This document shows positions 41,801 through 48,507 of a DNA stretch of 48,507 bases, one piece after another. The stretch is from Mnemiopsis leidyi. Taxonomy: Eukaryota; Ctenophora; Tentaculata; Lobata; Bolinopsidae. Position 1 is the stretch's first letter, and each line of letters starts with the position of its first letter. The DNA lies in contig JH157001.1 in NCBI GenBank assembly GCA_000226015.1, forward strand, positions 195,651 through 244,157. Reading direction: 5' to 3'. The translations under genes and the position numbers were made by a program. Under the pieces are notes generated by a model. That model did no database searches. It was not told where the DNA came from and saw only the letters and a list, made by a program, of their open reading frames with translations.

Positions 41801-44800
41801 CATCACACTCAGCAGGAGGTGGCAAATCAGAATCGTCACACAGCGGCGTGCTCAGCTCACCCGAAATGCTGTCCAGGTCTCTGTTATCAGCTCTACGCAG
41901 CAAGTAGCATTTAGCAGGTTAGCCAGCAAAGGTATTAGCAAGTTATAAGTAAGAGTAAAACTATAGAGGATGCGTTGCATGAACCGTTTTTAAAACGCGT
42001 GGAATGGTTCTTGTTAAGGAGTAAATCTAAAGTTCTACTATGAAGGGAGGCTTTGGGAAATGGACAGTTGGCTGAGTTGCAATTGCGCGCCTCGGAGCTG
42101 CATTACGCTGGCAATACTGACAGCGAAGTGTGGAAGAAGTAAAGGAGTAAATGTATTGCCATGCTTAGCTGAGCAAATGCTTTGGTAAGATTATGAAAAG
42201 GCCGCATTTCAGCGTCCCTGATTTTCGGATTGATAGCATGAACCTACTTCCACGGTAAACGGTAAGGCTTTACAAGCTCCTCAGTAATGCTATCTTTATC
42301 GCTAAACATGAAACATTGAACATTGCAAAAATACTTGCTAGTTTGTTAAACATTACAAACATTGAGAAATCAAATAAAAATTTTCATCAAAAAGATCAAA
42401 GATGAAAAATGATAATTACCCGGCATCATCTTCTTTGTCTGAAAAAGAAAGGTTTTTAGGATGCTGTCGATAGTTTCAGGTTTGTAAATTGTTTAGAGTG
42501 ATAGCCAATAAAAAAGTATTGCTAGATATTTAATCCGTACATTGTGGCAGTACTATAATATTGTACCGAGCAGAAATTGGCATGAAAGTTAGGGCTAGAA
42601 AATAAGTACGTGGCTGTACAGTGTACTAGGTGCTAGACATTAAAGTAAGGCATTTGGTAGAATTTTTATGATCGTATTTACTAATAGTAAAACATCTAAA
42701 AAGACGTGACTGAATGCTGGCTGCTTTCCAAACATAGTACACCGCGATAGTATTCAGTGTCCAGACAGAGTAACAGGAAGAGAGCAACCAAAAAGAGAAG
42801 AATATTTCGTCCAGTTGGAGACAGGGAACTAGTGTCTACACAAAGTGACTCAACAGTATATCATAGCGAGGGACAGTGAAGCATTAAGTAGACCGGTCTG
42901 TAAGCGAAACAAATTGAATGAACCTCGGGAACAAGTCTTCGTGTACAATGTGCTATGTATCCAACCTAATATACCGATATTTCTGAAGAATGTAACCCAA
43001 ATCTTAAATTCAGCTGACAGAAACGAATGCCTTAGAGCTCGATAAGAGCATCCTTTAGCTGAAACAGACCATCAGAAGACTTAGAATCCAGGGCTTTCCG
43101 TTTCCAGCGAATGATGCTGGGAACCAACTTATGAAGGGTACCCCGGGGCGGGGAAGAGGGCCGGGCCGGAGACAGGCTATCAACCTGCTTGGAGGGACCC
43201 GGACCATCACACTCACATAGAGGTCCTAGGAGTATGATGGGATTTTTGTCAGGGACGGTTTTATAATTACACAGATATACTCAACAGATCGGCAGACAGG
43301 AAAGTACTAGTAATAATATAACTATGACTATAAAATGATTTTTATACCGCAAAAGACGTGTGATGGAAATCGTAACAAAAATTAGAAAACTGCTTTACAA
43401 AGATTCAGCCCCCTTACCTTCTTCAGCAGCTGCTTCTTCCTCCGCAGCCTCCTCCTTCTTCTCCTCGCACTCTTCTTCACATTCCGTCTGGACGGCTTGT
43501 TCTGAGAGTTGAGGCACGAGGAACTTGAGTGTCCCTTGGTCGTTGCTCAGCCGAATAAGTGTCGTTCCGTAGGCGCCCTAGGGTAGAAAAGGTAAATATT
43601 ATAATAGATTTACTGGTTGGAAATGCAGAGTTTACCGAAAATTCTATTATTAGAGCAGGTTGGGTTAATGATTTATATCATAAATTTCATTTTGTAAATT
43701 AATGAACTTTCATCGTTTATAAGATATTTTGCAAAAAATGAACAATTTTTGGTTGGATAAATGCAGCATGATCCTTAGGACAAGTTGTTGGCGATTTACT
43801 TTCGATGCAATCAGATCCAAAGTTTAAAACTTGGAATCGTTAACTAAGAAGAAAAACGAAAGTAGAAATTAAACCAAATCTTGGGGATTGCAACAGACCC
43901 GACCTGAGACTGGTCAAAGTACCTGGAGAGACAAAGCATAGAAGCCAGCCAGCAAGGAGGCCTGCTCTGGAGGCTGCTGACACTCAGGAGGGCAGGGATC
44001 AGGAAGACCAGGATCACAACAAGCCTCCCCAAGGGGAGGAACAGCACAGTCCTCCATGAGAGGAGGAGGGACAACTTCCACGGCAGACATGACACACTCG
44101 AATCAGAGAAGAGAGTGAGGGAGAGAGTGAGAGAGGGGTTGTTACGAAGGGGCCACCTGGATCCGGCTCCCACGACTCGGACCTGCCACCTGTCTCTCCC
44201 ATCACCTTGGAGACACACTCGCCGTGGATTTTTCTCCTCATCTGCTTGTCCTGGATTCTTTGACAGTTTTTTGATGAGGCTTTCAGACATCGTGGAAAGA
44301 ACTTGTTTCGTTTGCTTGTTCCTCTCTTGTGAAGTGATCCAGGGTTTTCCGTGGGATTTTTAGACCTGCCAGTTCCCATGAATTTGTCCAGGGCTGCGTC
44401 CAATTGGATTAGGAATTGTGTTGTGAAGAGTTTGAAATAATTACAATCTGAGTTGCGGGGGAACGAGCTCTGCAGCTAGCTGGCAAGTAATCTCATTAGA
44501 AGAGACCGTTAATGATACCAATTGCATGAGCTGAACGGTGGAAAATTTCCAGAATTTTTGGTTGCCCCGGCAACAATATTGCATGAGGGAAACTTGATGC
44601 TGAGTTTAAAGCAGGTTTCTGACGGTGTGGTGTGCCCTGGATCGTACTATTATGTGATAGCTAGACTTATAGTTACATGTTAATCGTCATGTTATATTGG
44701 ACAAATGCCAGGTTAATGTCAAGTATGTGGGAGCTTATTAACAAAGTTGGGAAAAAAGGGAGCATCTGTTAGAAATCCATGGAGATAGCTTCTGATAAAC

Positions 44801-46585
44801 AAACTTGTCCTAATGCTCAAATGCAAATGATGCATCGTATATGCAGTACGAAAAAAGAAAGTCTAAAAGAGAAACACGTTTCTAATGTACACGAAGAAAT
44901 GTAACAAATTATACACTGGTCAGTGGTCAAGACCAAGAAGACCTTGACTAGAAGAAGACCCTACATACGGACAGCACAACTTTCAAGTCAACCGAAATGA
45001 AATACTGATCAAAACTGCTTAAATTAGAATCGTTTTTACGTAGCCAATCTAGAACTATTATAATCGGTTATTAGTCTACTGGTTCAGACTAAGAAGCATT
45101 TAACGAAGTCATAACTCTAATCATAATTGGAATATACTCTCTAAAGACTAAAGACGAAGCAAAGTTGACACGACTCCAAGTAAAGATCGTGAGAGTGATA
45201 AAGCAATGATCAGCAGCTTACCCTGAATACCTGGTCTCCACACGGATGTTCACACACTTCCTCCATGAAGTATCCGGGAGTAGACTGGTCTGGAGCGTCC
45301 TTGATGCCATGTCTCTTCATGTACCGGTTTATCATGACTTTCATCAACGCTGACCGGGTTGACTGTGCCATGTTGAGGGATATACACTCTATTGGAGAGT
45401 CCGGAAGTTTGATTTCGTGTTTCAAAACTGTGTTGGTGGTTGAGTTGAGTTTTTCCGTGCGGTGAAGGAGAAAAAGTTTAAGGAGGTATACAAGGAAACC
45501 AACGGTAAACAAGATAACAAGACCAAGTGTGCAGTACAGCTTTGCGTTTAAAGAATAGAAATGTCGCGCGGCAACCAAGCTACCAGCTGCTCGGTGTAGT
45601 GCAACTACATCACCGTAATTAAATACCACTAACCCGCAGACTCAACCTCTTATTGGCAGACTCATCCTCCTCCAAGCAGACTCTCGGGATGAACCAATCG
45701 ACAGGCAGTACCACTTCGAACAGGACCAATCAGAGAGCAGAACGGCTGAAAACTGTCCAATCACAGCCCTGAATTAGCTGCACGTGGCAGTGCGGTTCAC
45801 AGACGGCACAACCTGCCAGGATTGGACATTCCCAGATCTCTAGAGCCCTAATTACTTGAAGTTACCAGGACAACCCAGGGTAATGGGGGAGGTTGCCCGA
45901 GTTACCGAGCTGGCTCGCTTAGACCTGGATCATACAGCCACTTCCGGGAACGGGTCAATACAGAGCCAGGAGTTAGATGCAGACTGTAGGTTTAGACTGG
46001 AATTGTGGGAAATGGAGGTTATAATGGACACTATTATATCGTTATTATTAGCTCATTATTTCTACTTTTAGATGCGCTCGTAATTGAGAGAAGCTGAGAG
46101 GAGATGCTGGAGGTCAATAAAGCGGAAAATTGCAAACTTGAATCAAATTTAAATGATTTAACGATTTCTAATTTAGAAAGAGTCGAATGCTATGCAATAA
46201 AAATATTTTACTGACAAATTTTCTATCAGTGATTCGAATCCCATCTACAATTTAATTTTTTACTAAAACACAGTCGAGATACTTTGTTTCTGTTCGTGGT
46301 CTTTTTCGTGCTTATCGAGAAGTCTAGGGTAGCGATTACTCAATTATGAAAAATCGATTATGAAAAGTCAAAGTTACGCTGACTATGTTATGTGAACTAT
46401 GGTTATGTGACTATGTTATGTGAACTATGGTTATGTGGCATGTGCCGAAGATAGATCCTTACCACGTTATCACACCCGCGATGGGCGGGAGGATCAGACG
46501 ACTCACACTCACTGACATTTTCTTCTTCATTCTCTGGTCTAGCATCGGGAACATACATCATAGCGCTATAATCCTCGGTGGCCAT
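38612..46585 (-). CDS. villin-headpiece protein with alternative ends (dematin/ABLIM-like tail)
   Basis: A chain of phase-consistent exons on the minus strand: common exons 43418-43577, 42420-42438, 41788-41892, 41516-41563, 41235-41340, 40711-40926, 40329-40485 and 40060-40151, then one of two 189-nt terminal exons (39693-39881 or 38612-38800). Three separate first exons with ATG end in phase 0 and could each join 43577. The body is acidic (EEEAAAEEDKEDDAG) then Ser/Pro/Arg-rich (SPVRHRTPSPQRFKSPDR), probably disordered. The C-terminus is a villin headpiece, an F-actin binding module, of the LPPELxxxRLEEY type seen in dematin and ABLIM. No gelsolin repeats or LIM domains are visible. It is therefore a probable actin-cytoskeleton linker; the exact family is unresolved. 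Confidence 0.87.
39693..39881 (-). CDS. terminal headpiece exon alpha (proximal)
   Basis: Follows AACTAG|GTC and begins in phase 0, with the same length (189 nt) as the distal copy. It encodes VLSIYDLQRCPKFLLPPEL and ends FWRQCLIKKRMDLF with TAG. The tryptophan, KK and final LF are kept, but the WKQ block has become WRQ and the tail is less villin-like. It shares LQRCPK-LLPPEL with the distal copy, so the two arose by exon duplication. Each carries its own stop, so a transcript can use only one. Confidence 0.9.
   Translation of the reverse strand, partial: VLSIYDLQRCPKFLLPPELNRCRLEDYVTDSQFLRNFRMTRGEYAELPFWRQCLIKKRMDLF
41087..41162 (-). repeat. dispersed ~75-bp element, copy 3, inverted
   Basis: Reverse complement of the unit at 9812-9895 and 11412-11497 (CAGCGCGCACCCTCCCGTCA, TTCGAATTAGGGTCGGAC, AAAGTCAGACAAG). 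It lies in an intron of the headpiece gene, 30 kb away from the other copies. Confidence 0.8.
42420..42438 (-). CDS. 19-nt microexon of the headpiece gene
   Basis: CTTTTTCAG, then 19 nt, then GTAATT. It takes phase 1 from the 43418 donor and leaves phase 2 into the 41892 exon, giving DKEDDAG. Skipping it would shift the frame. The evidence is splice sites plus phase only, but both ends fit exactly. Confidence 0.65.
43032..43225 (-). CDS. alternative early terminal exon of the headpiece gene
   Basis: Acceptor ACTCCTAG at 43226 joins in phase 1 to the 43418 donor. It encodes 63 further residues (PLCECDGPGPSKQVDSLSP ... HKLVPSIIRWKRKALDS ... LKDALIEL) and a TAA. No donor is evident before the stop. 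Use would yield a short isoform lacking the headpiece, so unable to bind actin by that route. Codon content and phase fit make it likely to be real. Confidence 0.55.
43923..44090 (-). CDS. candidate first exon A (MSAVEVV) of the headpiece gene
   Basis: ATG at 44090, 56 codons, donor GTACTT, phase 0, suited to join GAYGTTLIRL at 43577. The peptide is rich in Pro, Cys and acidic residues (PPLGEACCDPGLPDPCPPEC). The start is supported by phase and composition only. Confidence 0.5.
44561..44574. promoter_or_regulatory. RFX-type palindrome upstream of first exon A
   Basis: GTTGCCCCGGCAAC has both perfect X-box half sites with CC instead of AT between them. It lies about 470 bp upstream of the ATG at 44090. 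Binding is inferred. Confidence 0.35.
45222..45371 (-). CDS. candidate first exon B (MAQSTRS) of the headpiece gene
   Basis: ATG at 45371, 50 codons ending CGDQVFR, donor GTAAGC, phase 0, joining GAYGTTLIRL. A triple CCAAT cluster lies 320-390 bp upstream, which supports a promoter here. The frame stays open upstream of the ATG to 45629 and would encode one hydrophobic span (LGLVILFTVGFLVYLLKLF), but no ATG is available for it. Confidence 0.7.
45694..45761 (+). promoter_or_regulatory. three CCAAT boxes at 31-32 bp spacing
   Basis: CCAAT at 45694-45698, 45726-45730 and 45757-45761. Spacing of about three helical turns is typical of NF-Y promoters. They lie upstream of first exon B of the minus-strand headpiece gene, in a locally less AT-rich stretch. 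NF-Y use is inferred. Confidence 0.65.
46381..46437. repeat. 28-bp tandem duplication
   Basis: GACTATGTTATGTGAACTAT starts at 46381 and again at 46409. It lies about 25 bp past the donor of first exon C. Confidence 0.9.
46463..46585 (-). CDS. candidate first exon C (MATEDYS) of the headpiece gene
   Basis: ATG at 46585 in a good Kozak context (GCTACCATGG), 41 codons ending RGCDNV, donor GTAAGG, phase 0. It is acidic (PENEEENVSECESSD). An acceptor TTCCTTGCAG lies 10 bp before the ATG, so a 5' UTR intron is likely. It may join 43577 as a third start, or belong to another transcript. Confidence 0.55.
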
Positions 46586-46819
46586 GGTAGCAGAACTGCA
46601 AGGAACACAGAAAGAGGAAAGTTCTCTAATGAGGGAAAAGTGAAACCTACCCAAGAGGAAAATGGAGCTATGTAAGTACAAGGTAGAGAAAAGTGTAGTC
46701 TCTCTTAACAACCCTGTCTACTCTGTATAAAATATACCAGGATCATGGACCACGTGGATCAACAATATTTCTATTGGCTTGAGCTTCCTGTTAGAGTACG
46801 CAATAATTTAATGACTTAA

Positions 46820-47023
46820 TCAGCTCCTAATTACAGCTGGTGAGGCTGAAATCTTTTGTTGCTGGTATGAGTTACGGCCTATAATTCCAGGACACGCAGG
46901 TTTAATCCAGGTCTTTAGCCCGTGAATGTTGATGACCGAGCTTCCACCATCCAGGAATTCGAAAATCGTCCTGATTATTTGTCGGAAGGCGCAGGAATTC
47001 CGCATAAGTTGACTCCTGGACAT
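46820..47023 (-). CDS. possible terminal exon of the right-edge gene
   Basis: The frame opens at ATG 47023 after ACTCTTAAAG and ends with a stop at 46820-46822; an alternative donor GTAATT lies after 46835. It reads AFRQIIRTIFEFLDGGSS and INIHGLKTWIKP, which faintly resembles the N-terminal domain of suppressor-APC-domain proteins (RTLFDILDD). It starts in phase 0, as needed after the 47626 donor. Support is weak. Confidence 0.35.
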   Translation of the reverse strand: MSRSQLMRNSCAFRQIIRTIFEFLDGGSSVINIHGLKTWIKPACPGIIGRNSYQQQKISASPAVIRS

Positions 47024-47625
47024 CTTTAAGAGTTCTCTTGCTAGGGTTACCAGTACTTAATAGGCGTTTAAGGAGAAGATTTGCGAAGGATATGACATAA
47101 ATTTAGATTATTATCATAAAGGTGTCTGAAATACTATTCTCTTATCATATTGGGCTACTTAAAGATTTATAAATAGCAGTATAGACCAATTGTTGTCAAC
47201 CTGGTCTTAATATTATCTAACCACTAGAAAAACATGTTTGATGGCTGAGCATGACATCAAACCAATATAGACTTCTACAATCACTCACAATCAGAGTCAT
47301 AATGAGAAATGAGGCGCGTCGCATGCCGCATATGATGGTAGTTCCGCACTATTTGACCCATTATAGTTGTACTAATCATAATTAACATAAATACACAGCA
47401 TGATGTTTGTGGAAATAGCACGGGACTCAAACTGCTCTTGACAAGCAGTAAAGGGTAGATAATTTCACCTTGTTCCAAGATGCTATTCAATAGTTTGTCT
47501 TCCAAGAATAAGAATAAAGCAACGACCCCATGAATTCACTGAAAGCTTATTTTCACAGCACCAACTTCTACTAACTCAAGAATTAAAGATTTACATATCT
47601 GTAGAAATCACAACACAAATCCTAC

Positions 47626-48035
47626 CTCTAGAAATGCGACGAGCTTGTCATGCGTATGCTCGTCGTCGTTTCCTCTATTGTCTGACATGGACTCCGCAAC
47701 TATTCGTCTTGCGGCATGCTTTATCAACTCTTCTCTCCTGTTTGCCAGTGACTCCTGGTGAAAATGCGTCAGAAGCATATTCTACAAATCACAGAGTTCT
47801 GGTTGTGGCAAATCGCCGAATTTTCGAACGAAATCGTAAGCCAATAATGTATGTAGTTAGCCTTTGATATTGAAATAACAGAAACTTATACCTCATTAAA
47901 TAATAACTACAATAATAAAGACAAGACGTGACCTACCATACAAGGAATAAAGAGAGATCTTCTGTCAGCAGATATCATTACTGGTGTCTCAAGATCGGTA
48001 GCATTAGCTTCTATCTCCAGTACCATCCGGTTGAC
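47626..48035 (-). CDS. two exons of an unrecognised gene at the right edge
   Basis: Exons 47937-48035 and 47626-47754 are bounded by clean sites (GTTCAG / GTAGGT; CACCAG / GTAGGA), both in phase 0. They encode 33 and 43 residues: VNRMVLEIEANATDLETP ... SLFIPCM, then ESLANRREELIKHAARRIV ... DKLVAFLE. The second is helical and charged. The 5' part of the gene is off the window. I do not recognise the family. It lies upstream of, and on the same strand as, the headpiece gene and could be its distal 5' part, but phase does not allow a simple join to first exon C. Confidence 0.6.
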
Positions 48036-48176
48036 CTGAACAAACATCGTGTCAAAAAATTAGATAGTGGAACTTTACACTTGGAAATAAGTATTCAATA
48101 GCGTTGAGATTATTGTAGCTCAACATCTTTAAATCACAGCATTGGATATCAATTGCAAAATGTGATGAATAGATCA

Positions 48177-48190
48177 GTTCCCATGGCAAC
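48177..48190 (+). promoter_or_regulatory. RFX X-box match near the right edge
   Basis: GTTCCCATGGCAAC fits the RFX pattern at every position. It lies 142 bp upstream of the exon at 47937-48035. Function is inferred. Confidence 0.45.
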
Positions 48191-48316
48191 ACATGGAGAC
48201 CCCCCAGATCACGTGAGCAGGTAGGTGCCAAGACCGGAATGATTACAACTATTATTCAACTTCAGTTGTATTAATTTGCTAATTTTTCAGTAAAATTAAT
48301 ATAGTAATTACACCGT

Positions 48317-48384
48317 AGTAATACCACTGGAGTTGTATTACTTTAGTAATACCATTATAGTAATTACACTCCAGTGGTATTACT
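48317..48384. repeat. 68-bp hairpin, MITE-like
   Basis: AGTAATACCACTGGAGTTG at the left pairs with CACTCCAGTGGTATTACT at the right, and AGTAATTACA-type repeats extend on both sides. It resembles a small fold-back element. Confidence 0.75.
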
Positions 48385-48507
48385 AATTCATATCCCGAAA
48401 TCGACCTTAAAACGCGATTCTAACCAATTTGTCTGCTTATGACAGTAACACTGGGCCTAGGCCTAGATACTTTTGCATGAAACTTTTAGAGCCGATCACA
48501 TTCAATT

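Larger units (their letters stand above)
48036..48507. other. right-edge intronic or intergenic sequence
   Basis: No coding exon was recognised. The stretch contains an X-box match at 48177-48190 and a hairpin at 48317-48384. Confidence 0.6.

Noticed and set aside
44014-44403. Minus-strand frames MDAALDKF... and MSESLIKK... as further first exons of the headpiece gene.
   Set aside because: Possible donors (GTCTAA, GTCCGA, GTGATG) are weak or out of phase. The frames overlap the better-supported exon A and its 5' flank.

Overview
The window is nuclear DNA of an animal. Every recognised protein gene is eukaryotic. Most are split by GT-AG introns of about 100 bp to 2.4 kb, one encodes a paired-class homeodomain, and five encode proteins of cilia. 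I cannot place the species. The homeodomain is fairly divergent and two genes are intron-free, but neither point fixes a phylum. There is one 14-base run of N at 10475-10488.

Layout from left to right. (1) 227-3278, minus strand: a SAXO-type microtubule inner/lumen protein, running off the left edge, with minisatellites in its introns. (2) 3279-6214: non-coding, with a cluster of RFX X-box-like sites at 4247-5060. (3) 6215-8469, plus strand: a five-exon paired-like homeobox gene. (4) 8470-12388: repeat-rich, with GC-rich palindromes, a gap and a large inverted repeat (arms of about 0.63 kb) ending about 80 bp before the next gene. (5) 12389-27266, plus strand: DNAAF11, CC2D2A, CFAP45 and EFHC1 in a row, all ciliary and all co-oriented. 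(6) 27774-31572, minus strand: a three-exon serine-rich protein I do not recognise. (7) 31573-38611: AT-rich, with no supported gene. (8) 38612-46585, minus strand: a gene ending in a villin headpiece, with three candidate first exons, a 19-nt microexon, an alternative early stop exon and two duplicated 189-nt terminal headpiece exons. (9) 46820-48035, minus strand: exons of a further unrecognised gene running towards the right edge.

The left half is a ciliary neighbourhood. SAXO, CFAP45 and EFHC1 are microtubule-associated or inner proteins of the axonemal doublet, DNAAF11 helps pre-assemble dynein arms in the cytoplasm, and CC2D2A sits in the transition zone. RFX-type palindromes beside SAXO and inside EFHC1 introns fit shared control, but that is inference.

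The points most worth following are: the headpiece gene with interchangeable starts and ends; a 43-bp minisatellite that has copied the splice acceptor and start of EFHC1 exon 3 five times; the X-box cluster; the intron-free 1.57-kilocodon CC2D2A; and the large fold-back structure at the DNAAF11 promoter.
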